Counted from the stretch's first letter, positions 1 to 10,428 are shown. The stretch is 32,117 nt of DNA from Mikrocytos mackini (GCA_030180075.1 JASNJN010000015.1:1-32117), one strand, 5' to 3'. Numbers and translations are program-made. The notes: generated by a model not told the origin, from the letters alone.

Positions 1-96
1 TATAATATAAATAGATTTGAATACTTTAGTTAGACATCTAAAATCGAATAATAAATTAATAAAAATAAGTTTATAAATGTTGTTCTATAAATACCA

Positions 97-243
97 TGTA
101 GTGGTAGAATAGAAGCTAATAGGCTCTACCACCATAGAACTAGTGATACCAGGACGCGTATCCGTTGAGAGATGAGTACTTGTGAACAGTTCTATTTTTA
201 ATAATTAATTTTAGACAGAAAATTAGGATACAAATATATAACA
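97..243 (+). repeat. left LTR of the first Ty3/gypsy element
   Basis: This 147-bp direct repeat starts TGTAGTGG and ends ATATAACA. It matches 4921-5067 base for base by eye. It contains an internal short inverted stretch (GGTAGA... and ...TCTACC) near its start. Confidence 0.93.
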
Positions 244-261
244 TGGCGACATTTGAAAACT
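244..261 (+). promoter_or_regulatory. probable primer binding site
   Basis: The sequence directly after the left LTR starts TGGCGACATTTG. The TGG is what is expected opposite the CCA end of a tRNA primer. I did not match the remainder to a particular tRNA. Confidence 0.55.
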
Positions 262-659
262 ATTTTAACTGGCATAAACTAGCCTTTACAGGAGTGACAA
301 AGACCCTGATGGGTAAACTTCTTGGTTTGGAGCCATAGGCCACCAATAGCTGGACAAGGGATCAGATGGTGCAGGAGCTCTACAAAGTGACAGAGAAGGA
401 GTATGCGAGGACAGAAGAATGAAGGAACCCGAAATGAGGAAAACCATTGAGAGAAGGGGATCCAGGATACCCCAAAAGCGAAAGAAGATGATTTGAGAAA
501 AATCCTCGTGAAGCTCACAGTAAAGGGAATAGTGGACTTGGTCAGACCAGCCAAGGAGGAATGGGCTAAGAAACCAAGAATCGAGCCGACACCAGCCGCA
601 CAGAAAGAGGTACCGAGGATGCCGAGTCGAGAACCGACGATAGAAAGGGAAATTGTGGA

Positions 660-1370
660 AAAGCGGAAATGAAGTCGGAAGTAGCCGAAATAGCCAGATT
701 CCCCTTACCAAAACCCTTTATGGAGACTCCTGGAAGGACCGTAACGACGTTTAGTAAATGGATGGAGTCATTCCGAGAACACTTGGAACTGGCCGACTGG
801 GACAAACAGCAAATGAGAATGCAGGTAGCGCTGCTGAAGAGATTACCGGGCACGGAGGAATCAAAAATACTGGAACTGTGCCCAGGAACAAAGGAATCCA
901 TCGACGATACTCAAAGACGGATTGAAAAAGCGCTGAATTCAGAAAAAGGGATTACAATGATCAGAGGGCTCTTCTTCTCGCGCAAACAAGGGAAATTGGA
1001 ATCCCTACGGGACTATGGTCTCGTAATGCGTGAACTTGGACAAAAATATCAACTTGGAAATTTAGAAGAAGAACTAATCAGAGACATCTTCGCATTAGGA
1101 ATAACGTCAAAGAAGTTACGAAAGGCACTGCTAAGAGAAATGCCGGAGAATTTGCACGTGCAGTGGTTAAGGCATTTTTGTTTGAAGTAGAAATGAAAGG
1201 GGTAATCACTGAAGAGGAAGATGAAAGAAACAATGAAAATAAAAAGAAAACTTCTTGTGAAAAATGCTGATACGAGCACGAGAGAGAAACAGGAATATGT
1301 GCAGCAGCGGGAAAGATTTGCGGCAATTGTCACGAAAAAGGACATTTTGCGCAACAGTGTAAGAAAGCGG
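660..1370 (+). pseudogene. gag region of the first Ty3/gypsy element (fossil)
   Basis: This is the capsid-like part of the retroelement. It contains a helical stretch with motifs such as FSKWMESFREHLELADW and MRMQVALLKRLPG, as in Ty3 capsid proteins. A CCHC zinc knuckle (CGNCHEKGHFAQQC) is readable at about 1320-1362. About 400 bases between the left LTR and this region show no clear domain and probably hold the leader and the start of gag. The part is decayed. Confidence 0.75.
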
Positions 1371-1689
1371 TACGAAAGCCTAGGGAGAGCACATTGAGTG
1401 CTCCCCGAAGAGGGAAGGAATATAGACCTCGTGAACCTATGGTGAGGCGACCTTGGGTAAATAGATCCAGGAGAAATGATCAACGATGGAGTGAAACCGT
1501 TCAAGAAGATAGAGAAGAGAATTGGCACGCGCGTAACCACGACAGAGAAAGAAGGGACTGTCAGTGCTGTCGAAAAGAAGAGGGTCGCGAATACAGAGAG
1601 AACCGTGATTACAGGGACGAACGGGAATACAAAGACGATCTTGATCATCACGTATGGGCGGTATGTAGTTGTGAAGGTGGAAGAGAGTT

Positions 1690-3330
1690 CAGGAACGTAA
1701 ACGTAGGGATATTGGAAGTCCGATGCCTAGCAGACACAGGTGCTGATGTTCCGTGCATGACGGAAGAAACTTGGAGAAAAGGCAAGTTCGAAAAAGACTT
1801 GGAAGAAAGCAACATTATTCTAAAAGCGTTTGGAGGTTTCCCATTAACAGTCCTCTGACAAATTATGAAAAGAGTAAGGTTCAGGAATAAGGAAGCGGAC
1901 GTAAAGTTTGTAGTGGTGCCAAATGGGAGAAACGTGTTGAGCAACAAGATTTCGTGAATCTAGGAATGTTGAAATGGACCGATGAAATAAGTAAGTGCAG
2001 CAGAAATAAACTGGTCACACCTTATTCATGGATGCATTTCAATATAAAATTAAAATCTGAAACCAGACCGTGGGCTGGAAAAGAAAGGCCTGTGCCTTAC
2101 GCTCTTAGAGGAGCGGTAAAAAGTGAGATTGACAGATTGTGTTATGAAGGAATATTGGTTCCAACGAAGCATACACAATGGTGTAGTCCGATAGTGGTGG
2201 TAGCCAAAAAGTCGGGAGGGGTTAGGGTTTGTGGGGATTTCCGCAAACTGAACGAGCAAATATTGAACGATAAATTTCCATTGCCGAACATTGAGGACCT
2301 ATTAGCCTCATCATAAACCGACAATAGACGATTTGCAAAATTTGATCCTGAGCAAGCATATCATCAGATTCCGTCGGATGATGAGTCCTCAATGCTGACC
2401 ACCATTGTGGCTGCCGGTGGAGTGTATAGATACACCCGCATGCCATTTGGAATCAAGTCAGCACCGAGCGCATTCCAACGTATAATAACCAGGATAGTGG
2501 GAGACCAAAAAGGGGTATTGGTATATCTGGACGATATTCTCATCGCTGGTAAGGACAGCAGAGAATTGAGAGACAGAGTACAACAAGTAAAAGACAAGTT
2601 GGAAGCGTATCGAATTAAAATCAATACGGAAAAATCCATTGAAGCAGCTACTAGAATTGAGTGGTTGGGATACGAGATCTCAGAAAGCGGAATTAAGCCG
2701 ACGTTAGAGAAAACAAAAAAGATACTAGAATTGAAGCCACCCAAAACTCTGAAACAAGTTAGACTGATGTTGGGTGTGATAAATTATTACAGTAGGTTCA
2801 TACGGGGTTTAGCAATCAAAGCTGCACTATTGTATGAGTTACTTAAGAAAGGAACTAGGTCGAACTGGGAAGCCAAACAAAGCCAAGCATTGGAAGAAAT
2901 AAAACGAGAACTAGCCACACGGCAAATATTAGCCCCATTTGAAACTGATGGGCGTCGACAAGTGAGACTAATCACTGACGCCTCGGAGGTAGGAATGGGG
3001 GCCGTATTGGAACAGCAACAAACATCTGGGGAGTGGAGGCCGGTTCAGTATTGGTCGTCCACTTTCCGCAAATACGAACGAAACTATGCAGTCTGCGAAA
3101 AAGAAGCGCTTGCATGTGTTTCTGCAGTAATGAAGTTTCGTAAGTACTTGTTGGGAAGACGGTTTACATTAGTTACAGACCATAAGGCACTGATAACTTT
3201 ATTAAGCCGTGAAGGAGCAAAGAGGACTACAGCCCGGACCGAAAGATGGAGGGAAAAACTGTCCTGTTTTGATTATGGGGTCGAGCACATAAAAGGTGAA
3301 GAGAACCATATAGCAGATTGGTTAAGCCGA
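1690..3330 (+). pseudogene. protease, reverse transcriptase and RNase H region (fossil)
   Basis: The aspartic protease is marked by LADTGADVPCM near 1729-1761. Reverse transcriptase follows, with WCSPIVVVAKKSGGVRVCGDFR, then YTRMPFGIKSAPSAFQR and the catalytic YLDDIL near 2524-2541. RNase H begins around LITDASEVGMGAVLE (about 2970) and includes a second acidic block at VTDHKAL. The order and motifs are standard Ty3/gypsy. The region as a whole is broken. Confidence 0.9.
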
Positions 3331-3539
3331 TCAGCGGAGGACACACACCACAAGGAAATGCCGTTAATGGAAGAATACGTCATTAACGAGGTGGAAGACA
3401 AACTAGGATTGTTTACGGGGGAATATAAAGATGAAATGAAGACGTTGCGGGAAATTATCAAGAGGGGTAAATTCCAGAACGACGAACTTAGCCGATTCCC
3501 AGGTTTTGTTAAAAAGATAAACGAGTTGACGGTTAAGGG

Positions 3540-4900
3540 AGAATATATCTTTTATAAAAGAGTGAGATTCGTACCCGACCCAGCAAAAAGAGAGGAAATC
3601 ATCAGGAGAGCCCACGAAGGACACCAAGGACAGACCAGAACCGGGGAAAGAATAAAGGAATTGTTCTGGTGGTCCTCCTGGTCAGTCCAAGTGAAGAATT
3701 TCGTGGGGGAATGCCCTACATGCAGGTTATCGGACAGACCAAAAATGACTTACCAAGTTCCACTAAAACCGACAGTACTACCCAGCCAAGCGTGGAGAAA
3801 GATAGCCATTGATATCAAGGAACCTCTATCAACAGGGCCCGATAAATTTCTTATAGTAATTATGGATTACTATAGTAAATGGCCGATAGTGATCGGAACA
3901 GAAAGGATTACAAGTGAGATAGTAATAAACCACTTAAGAAAAACGTTTATCACTTTTGGGATACCAGAAGAGCTGGTATCCGACAATGGTACACAATTTA
4001 AGCCCAAAGAGACATTACGGTTTTAAAGGAGACTGGAGTACACCACAATCCCGTACCGCTGTATTCACCGCAGCAGAACGGTCTCGTAGAGAGATTCAAC
4101 CGTTGTTTAGCCAATAGAATTAAAGACTGCATAAAATTCAGATGGAACGTAAGAAAAGAGATAGAACGATATGTTTATGTGTACCGCAGCACACCCCAAG
4201 CTTTCACGCGAATGTCTTCTTATGGAGCGATGTTTGGGAGAAAAATGCGCACGGAATTTTCCGCCTTGGCACCGGGGCAGGGTTGGGAGGTTTAAACCAC
4301 ATGGTTTAAACCGGTTTTTGCCGTCCTGTCCAAAAGGTTTTGGACGTAAAAGACGTCTTAAACCTCCTAATTGGTAGGGGCTTGAAGGGCCTGAAATTGA
4401 AACGTGAAATGACCTTTTCCAAAAACGTCACCAAATGATCATAATATTTTGTCTGAACGCTTAATTTTTTGTCGCCAAAAAACAATAAACTCAAAAATTT
4501 TTATATTAGATTCTTAATAAATTAAACGTCGATCATAAAATTACGAAATATGGTAACCTGAAAAAAGGGTTTGGGACAGGATTAAACCAGGTTTAAACCT
4601 GGATTAAACCACTTGTCCTGTACAAAAGGTTATGGACGGTATTAAACCCCACCCTGCACTGGGGGAGAAAAGAAGGGCCCATAGATAGGGAAGTGGTTAG
4701 AGAGAAATCGGAGTGTATGAAAAGAAACTTCGATAAGAGGAATAACGTCAGGTCAAACAACCTCCGGATGGGTGACCGCATTTGGGTTAAAAACCATCAT
4801 GGACTTTATGATGGACCGGTAAGGGTGATTCGAGTTAGCGGCTCCGCAATAGAGACGGAGGGTGGGAAAAGGTGGCCAATGAGTAGGATATATCGGGGAA
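3540..4900 (+). pseudogene. integrase region (fossil), split by a MITE
   Basis: The HHCC zinc-binding part is seen as HEGHQG... followed by CPTC near 3610-3725. The catalytic core shows IAIDIKEPL, LVSDNGTQF and an NGLVERFNR block, giving the D, D and E positions of Ty3 integrases. A C-terminal basic domain with GDRIWVKNHHGLYDGPVRVI lies at about 4770-4830, beyond the inserted MITE. The part is decayed. Confidence 0.88.
4278..4656 (+). mobile_element. non-autonomous hAT-type MITE nested in Ty3 integrase
   Basis: This 379-bp insertion interrupts the integrase region. It starts CAGGGTTGGGAGG and ends CCCCACCCTG, so the termini are inverted and begin CAGGG as in many hAT elements. It is flanked by 8-bp repeats, CACCGGGG at 4270-4277 and CACTGGGG at 4657-4664, with one difference. 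Eight-base target duplications are the hAT hallmark. The inverted arms reach further in, with repeated blocks built on TTTAAACC, GTCCTGT and AAAAGGTT..GGAC. No transposase is encoded. Confidence 0.85.
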
Positions 4901-4910
4901 GGCCACCTTT

Positions 4911-4920
4911 AGAGGGGAGA
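4911..4920 (+). promoter_or_regulatory. polypurine tract
   Basis: AGAGGGGAGA lies immediately before the right LTR, the expected place for plus-strand priming in an LTR retrotransposon. Confidence 0.75.
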
Positions 4921-5067
4921 TGTAGTGGTAGAATAGAAGCTAATAGGCTCTACCACCATAGAACTAGTGATACCAGGACGCGTATCCGTTGAGAGATGAG
5001 TACTTGTGAACAGTTCTATTTTTAATAATTAATTTTAGACAGAAAATTAGGATACAAATATATAACA
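4921..5067 (+). repeat. right LTR of the first Ty3/gypsy element
   Basis: This 147-bp copy matches the repeat at 97-243 with no difference seen by eye. It follows the polypurine tract directly. Confidence 0.93.
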
Positions 5068-5184
5068 ATATGTTAAACTGTGGTCTAAATATTTTTTAAT
5101 CTAAGCTAGTTAGACAAAAATCTTGCTAAAACGTAGTAACCAAAAAGAAAATTCAACTAAAAAGCCAGGTTCCACTGTATACAG

Positions 5185-5550
5185 ATGGTATTAGACGATC
5201 ACACAAAATACAACAACCGTCAAACTAAGCCCACTAACGCCTTCTGCTCTTATCATCAAACTACTTCACATTCAACACGGGACTGTAAAGCTTTACAAAG
5301 AGGAAAAACTAGAAATTAATCCTTCAGACCACGCGGACAAGCATCACAAGACCGATCATCTTTCAACAGATCTTCCAATAACAGACAAAGAACGTGGAAC
5401 TCAAACAATCGTAGTTACTCACCACAACAGTCTACACAGAATAGATCACAACCAAGAGAAAATGGATCTTTCAGAAGATCAAGCAGTTCTTATAACTCAA
5501 ACAACAACTCTTACAGTTCAAACAACAACAATAACAGAGCGAGTAATAAC
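5185..5550 (+). pseudogene. gag C-terminal fragment of another LTR retroelement
   Basis: The translation shows a cysteine/histidine knuckle, CSYHQTTSHSTRDCKAL, at about 5245-5295. This is the C-x2-H-x4-H-x4-C style of Ty3/gypsy gag. After it comes a Ser/Asn/Gln/Arg-rich tail running to about 5550, typical of the end of a nucleocapsid region. The knuckle resembles the one in the minus-strand element of this window (CKHHQMYGHSTEDC). No protease or polymerase follows, so this is a small isolated fossil. It starts about 120 bases beyond the right LTR of the first element and does not belong to it. Confidence 0.6.
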
Positions 5551-5767
5551 TAGGGGGCCATAAAGCTTAAAATTATTTTTACTTATATTTAGATATACAG
5601 CCCAATAACGTTATTTTTAGTATTCAAATGTGTTTTAGAACTTTCCTGAACGAGATATAAAAGCTTAAAAAGACGTTATTGCTTATTTTGTATACAAAAT
5701 GAGTTTTGGTCAAAATTTTGGTGACTAATAAACAGGAAATTTCAATACTATATTCTTTTAGCATGTA

Positions 5768-5785
5768 CAGTCAACCCTGGGTATA
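5768..5785 (+). repeat. left terminal inverted repeat of the pogo/Tigger element
   Basis: CAGTCAACCCTGGGTATA is preceded by TA at 5766-5767. It is the exact reverse complement of 10411-10428. Confidence 0.9.
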
Positions 5786-6401
5786 GTAAATTTATACGTT
5801 TTGGTTAAAATTTTTGGTGATTATACAAGGTTTGTGATTATAACTTATGCTATTTTTTAATGTTTTTTCTATATCATATTTTTATGTAATTCGTATTTTA
5901 TAGGAATTTTTTTGGTATTGATTTTGATCTAAAATGGTATACACTGTTTTAACGATTATTTTAATGATTTTTTGGGGTTTATTCAGCGATATTTTAATAA
6001 TTATTTGACTATGAAAAGGGAAAATTTTCTTTTAAATCGCAGAAAATATTAAGATCTTTGCGAAGATGTTTATTTATGATGTCAGTTTTATTTACCATAT
6101 TTTGATCGGATTATATATGAATCATATATTTTCATATAAAAATTACATATTTAGTCACATATATGTGAAAAAGTCATAAATTTTCATATACCAAGATACA
6201 TTCCAGATAAACTGAAATTTTAAAATCATAACTTATCTTATTTTAGCTTGTATTGGGTTTGTAGAGTGTATTTATATACATATGTATTATTATTAGCGAA
6301 ATTAAATAACCTTTGGAGTTAAAAACGCATTTTGGGAGCCAGGTTGGGAAAAATTCAAAACTTATAAAAAAATTTAAAATTATACATTATTTGATCATCA
6401 C

Positions 6402-6603
6402 TAGGGTTCGGAATATATGTGACAAAAAATGATCAAATATGTGAATAATATGTGATTTTTAGAGATAATAGAGGAAAGTCTAGAATTTGAGGAGACTCAG
6501 ATATGGGATACCTAAAAATTTTTCCAAATTTATAAAGGATTTTACGTCGAATTTCACACAAAATATGTGACCACAAGTTTGGTCACATATATTCCGAACC
6601 CTA
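6402..6603 (+). mobile_element. hAT-type MITE, family A copy 1
   Basis: This 202-bp insertion has termini TAGGGTTCGGAATATATGTG and its inverted counterpart CACATATATTCCGAACCCTA. A perfect 8-bp target duplication, ATCATCAC, lies at 6394-6401 and 6604-6611. The interior is AT-rich and repeats ATATGTGA several times near both ends. Copies 2 (17752-17951, inverted) and 3 (18564-18763) belong to the same family. It encodes nothing and must have depended on a hAT transposase from elsewhere. Confidence 0.9.
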
Positions 6604-6611
6604 ATCATCAC

Positions 6612-8649
6612 GAATATTTTAAATGATTTATTATGTTAAAATAGGCATTTATTAGCATTTGAGAATGTCATGAAATAATTAAAAATCTGTATTGTGTTAA
6701 TCTTGCGCGATTGAAAGGTATAAAATTAAGAAACTTTGCCGAATCGTTCCTGCAAATGGTATTATTAAAATACATTGAAATTTTAGTAATCAGCTAAATA
6801 TATTAATTGATTATGTATATAATTTTATTAAATTATTTATATTCCGTCTTTTTATACACAATTTTCAAGTTATGATCACTTAATTTCCTTTAAATGTTAT
6901 CATTTAATATATAAATAAAATATGTATTGTTATCGGCTTTATGATTCTCATTTCAAAGTATCAACTATACGTTACTCTGTGTAAAGTTGTCTTAAGGCTA
7001 CCTTGTTCATTCTCCAATTGATGTTGAATAATCAAACAAAGGTTTCACATGTTTCTTTGATAATTGAATCTTTCTTTGGGTTAAATACAATTTTCATATT
7101 AATATATCCAACTTTCTAGAATTCCCTTATGTTATATTTGTTATTTTTCTTGACATTATTATACATGAGTGTATGACGTTTCCCACACAATCTCGTGATT
7201 TCGTCGGCCAATCCATATATAATTTCTTAACATATACTATCACAATAATCCTCCACACTTGCTCGTCTTTCCTTTGCAATGTATTGAGTTTTCTTATATT
7301 TGAAACGCTTTTTTAATGTAACGTTTACATAGTTTTTATTATATATCTCTATTTTAAAAATGAATATCCATAATATTAAAATACTCAGTTTTTAGCTTTT
7401 TAACTGGATCTAGTTTAATGTCAAATTACAAAATCTTTAGTCCTTAACACTAGTTCTTCTATAAGTCTCTGTCTATGTGTTCCATGAAAAGAAATTAAGC
7501 CAAATATAAATTTTTGATTTCGATGTCAAGAATTTCAATTTAAAGTTAGTTAGAAGTACTATTCCAATGAGTTAGGATAAACCCCAATGTAGTTACAAAG
7601 AAAATGCTTTGTATTTTATTGAAAACCTTTCATTTCGACTTAACCGAGTCAGTGCATTGGTATACACTGTTGATTCAGTTCAATAGAAAAACTACGAAAT
7701 AAACATCTATATCTTTCCTTTCTTATATCTGTGTTCAAGTTTGACAAACAGTGTCTTAATTCATGCTTGTCTATGTTCAAATGGCACGAAGTTATATACT
7801 TGTCTTTGTGAATTAGGGAATATAAGCTTTGTAAGATTAAAGACATTAATTGTTCTCATAATAAACTGAAAATAAGTACGAGCTTGTTGTCTTCTCCGCT
7901 GGATAATATTCTACAAGTTACACAACACAATTCCGACTGTAATAAATACGTGTTTGCCGGTTGATTGCACAGATTCTAAAGAAGTCTATATTGTAACCAG
8001 GTGTGTAGAAGAAGACTAATCTTTAAATGTGTTCAACTCAGTAGGTAGGAAATCTCTTCCGATGGCTCTGTAAACCTTATATATCTTTGAAAAGATCCTT
8101 AACTTGTTTTTCACTCGGGTTGTTGTTTAAAGCTCTACTTTAACCCGCTTATTGTTTGAATGATTGGTGGTATCCTGTAAAAGCGGGTTCTGCATGTAAA
8201 CTATGTATTGTTAAATCTGAGGTTGCTATTTGTTGTATATTGGGCTTCCTAAAACTTTTATGAGTTTCCAAATCAATTAAACTATAAAATCCTGATGGTC
8301 ATATTTGTAAGAGATTCCCCGTAGCTACAAGTCTTATTACATTTGTCTTTATATGGATAACTCAGATTGAGGACAATTTAAAGAAAGTATAATTTAAAGT
8401 TTATAATTTTTAATAGGTATTTGGGTTATACTTAAAGTTTGTAAAGATATTCGCGTTTAGTTGGATGTATATATGCCTAGACTCTTACAATTCTTTATTT
8501 AAGCAATTATTGAATCATTTTTTAAATCAAGATTTATAAATACACCGATATAAGTTATTAAAACCGTAGATTTAATTTAGTATATTAAATATATCAGTTC
8601 CATTTAACATATGAATAAATCCGACACTTGTCTGTAATAAATCCCATTT
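6612..8649. other. non-coding tail of the pogo/Tigger element
   Basis: About 2 kb of AT-rich sequence without a credible ORF lies between the nested MITE and the transposase stop codon. A 9-bp inverted pair (AACCCGCTT and AAGCGGGTT, about 40 bases apart near 8140-8190) is the only local structure noted. A further element or a decayed second gene could be hidden here, but I recognise neither. Confidence 0.5.
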
Positions 8650-10011
8650 TTATTTTTTAACTATAAAGTCCTTTATTTCGGTTTGCTTTTTTGTTATATG
8701 GTTGGCATTGTACCTACCTTTCAGCCGACCAAGAATGCCTTCAACTATTATTTCGTCTGTTGTCGAAATTAACATCCCTTTTGACAATGTTTTAAATTCC
8801 TCTTCTATTCTCAACAAGCTTGTTTTAATTTGAAAATTGCTAAAACAAATTCTTATATTGTCTCTGTCTTCCACTTCAGCCACGTTTACATTACTACAAT
8901 GTGGCCCAGTCTCTTCTAATAACTCATCGGCCGCCAAATAATTAACAACACTCATTGGCTCCGATAATCCCATTGAGTTTATATTCTGGGCCAATAGCTC
9001 CAAATCAACTTCCATTGCTTCTGTAATTTCTTCTAATGTTCTTCCATCATCTAAGCTGTGATTGATAACTTCTTTTATGTCTTCGAAAATAGGGGATTTA
9101 ACAAAACAGTTTTGTACAGTAGTTTTAGCAACTGAGTTCATCGCTTCTAATAACAATATTATTGAATGTTTTAAGTCTATTTCATCAATCCTTTTCCTTG
9201 TATTATATTGAAACAAATAGTTCTGGGTAAGTAATAGTTTATATTTTAACTTCATATTTTGTATTATACCCAAATCAAGGGGTTGAAGTTTAGATGTTGT
9301 ATTGGGCGGAAGAAAAAGAAGTTGAATATTCCTACGTTCAGATTGTAATGCTTTATCATGCCCTGAAAAATTATCAAGTATTAAAAGTATATTGTGTGTT
9401 AAACTTGCATCCCATTCTAATAAGTAACTTCTAAATATATCGGCCTTCATCCAGGCATTCGAGTTGCTGTAATAGGGGAATAGTGTTTTATGGTTCCAGT
9501 GATTAAAACAACGGGGGTTTTTGGAATGACCAATTATAATTGGATTCCTGAAATCACCGACGGCGTTTACAATGGGTACGATAGTAACGCGCTTTTTTGA
9601 CTTAGTTGTTCCGTTGGCCGGGCCTGTCATCAATGACTTGTCTGGAAGTAGTTGATAGAATAACGCGGATTCGTCCAGATTGAAAATACAAGATGGTATA
9701 TAAGTATTAACGATTCTTTTTAAGAGTCCAATGTCATCTAAAAAGTCTTTTAGATCAATTTTGTTAGATTCTCCACTGAGTTTGTATAACTTAACACCAT
9801 GTCGCTTTTTAAACCCAACCAACCACCCATTTGACGCTGAAAAGTCTATTATTTGAAGTTTTGTAGCTATTACACGTGCCTGCTCCTTGATCATATGTTC
9901 ATTGAGTATGATATTAGGTTTACCCTCCAAGTCTTTAAACCAATTAAACAACTCAGCTTCCATAATATCAACATTACTAGCGCTTAACTTTGCTATTTTA
10001 GAGTGTTTCAT
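8650..10011 (-). CDS. pogo/Tigger-family transposase (DDE, CENP-B-type HTH)
   Basis: This 453-residue transposase would cut and paste the surrounding element at TA sites in the nucleus. The N-terminal third contains a CENP-B/Tc5-type DNA-binding helix-turn-helix, with the hallmark FSASNGWLVGFKKRHGVKL at about residues 57-75. The catalytic DDE core follows: NLDESALFY, LILDNFSGH and LPPNTTSKLQPLDLG give three Asp residues, the last two separated by 32 residues, as in pogo/Tigger enzymes. The start chosen is the ATG at 10011. A TTG two codons upstream would add two residues, and an in-frame stop lies a little further upstream. Family members often carry an extra psq-type HTH at the N-terminus, and I see none here or in the upstream 400 bases. 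No internal stop or frameshift is present, so the gene looks functional. Confidence 0.92.
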   Translation of the reverse strand: MKHSKIAKLSASNVDIMEAELFNWFKDLEGKPNIILNEHMIKEQARVIATKLQIIDFSASNGWLVGFKKRHGVKLYKLSGESNKIDLKDFLDDIGLLKRIVNTYIPSCIFNLDESALFYQLLPDKSLMTGPANGTTKSKKRVTIVPIVNAVGDFRNPIIIGHSKNPRCFNHWNHKTLFPYYSNSNAWMKADIFRSYLLEWDASLTHNILLILDNFSGHDKALQSERRNIQLLFLPPNTTSKLQPLDLGIIQNMKLKYKLLLTQNYLFQYNTRKRIDEIDLKHSIILLLEAMNSVAKTTVQNCFVKSPIFEDIKEVINHSLDDGRTLEEITEAMEVDLELLAQNINSMGLSEPMSVVNYLAADELLEETGPHCSNVNVAEVEDRDNIRICFSNFQIKTSLLRIEEEFKTLSKGMLISTTDEIIVEGILGRLKGRYNANHITKKQTEIKDFIVKK

Positions 10012-10410
10012 AGCCAAATATTTATTTTCTTCTTCAAGATCTTAGAAATTGATGACATTGAAGGAGAAAACCTGAAACGTTCGTGGAATCTGACAATGAT
10101 CGTCGAATGGGTCATGTTGTTATGGGTTTGTTTTAACTCACATATGAACTTCTTTTAGCTTATAGTGATCGCATGCCGAGCATTTACCATGTGATTTTAA
10201 AAATTATTTTTGTAATCACTCTACTTTTCTTTGCTCCATTGATTATGTAGACTCCAAACATTATAGCCAGAATAATTATAAACACAATAAGTCAAACTCA
10301 ACACAATTCGATACATGAAGATAAGATTTTAGAAAAATTAATCTATAAATTCGTGTGATAACAATGAAAAATTTGGTGATAATAGCTATATATTCTTATA
10401 TAAAGTTTCT

Positions 10411-10428
10411 TATACCCAGGGTTGACTG
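10411..10428 (-). repeat. right terminal inverted repeat of the pogo/Tigger element
   Basis: TATACCCAGGGTTGACTG pairs perfectly with 5768-5785 and is followed by TA at 10429-10430. Confidence 0.9.

Larger units (their letters stand above)
97..5067 (+). mobile_element. Ty3/gypsy LTR retrotransposon, broken
   Basis: A fossil LTR retrotransposon bounded by two 147-bp direct repeats that begin TG and end CA. Inside, in the order typical of Ty3/gypsy, are a gag region with a CCHC zinc knuckle, a protease with an LADTGAD motif, reverse transcriptase (YLDD near 2524-2535), RNase H, and integrase with a basic C-terminal tail. A tRNA-type primer site follows the left LTR and a polypurine tract precedes the right one. 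The coding part is broken in roughly half a dozen places and also carries a nested hAT-type MITE. The two LTRs are identical by eye, which suggests a recent insertion. No matching 5-bp target duplication is visible: the flanks are tacca on the left and atatg on the right. The element is GC-richer than the surrounding host sequence. Confidence 0.93.
5768..10428 (-). mobile_element. pogo/Tigger-type DNA transposon
   Basis: The 4661-bp element is bounded by an 18-bp perfect terminal inverted repeat, CAGTCAACCCTGGGTATA, with weaker pairing for about ten more bases. TA dinucleotides flank both ends (5766-5767 and 10429-10430), the target duplication used by the Tc1/mariner/pogo superfamily. It encodes one transposase on the minus strand near the right end. 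It is long for this group because about 2.9 kb between the transposase stop and the left end is non-coding. A 202-bp hAT MITE is inserted in that non-coding part. Because both termini and the transposase are preserved, this could be a recently active copy. Confidence 0.9.

Noticed and set aside
6156-6167. Palindrome CACATATATGTG as a fourth MITE copy
   Set aside because: It resembles the subterminal motif of the MITE family, but no TAGGGT ends or 8-bp duplication surround it.
7649-7846. 65-codon minus-strand ORF in the non-coding tail of the Tigger element
   Set aside because: It is short, has no recognisable motif, lies in AT-rich sequence and has no signal upstream, so chance is the best explanation.
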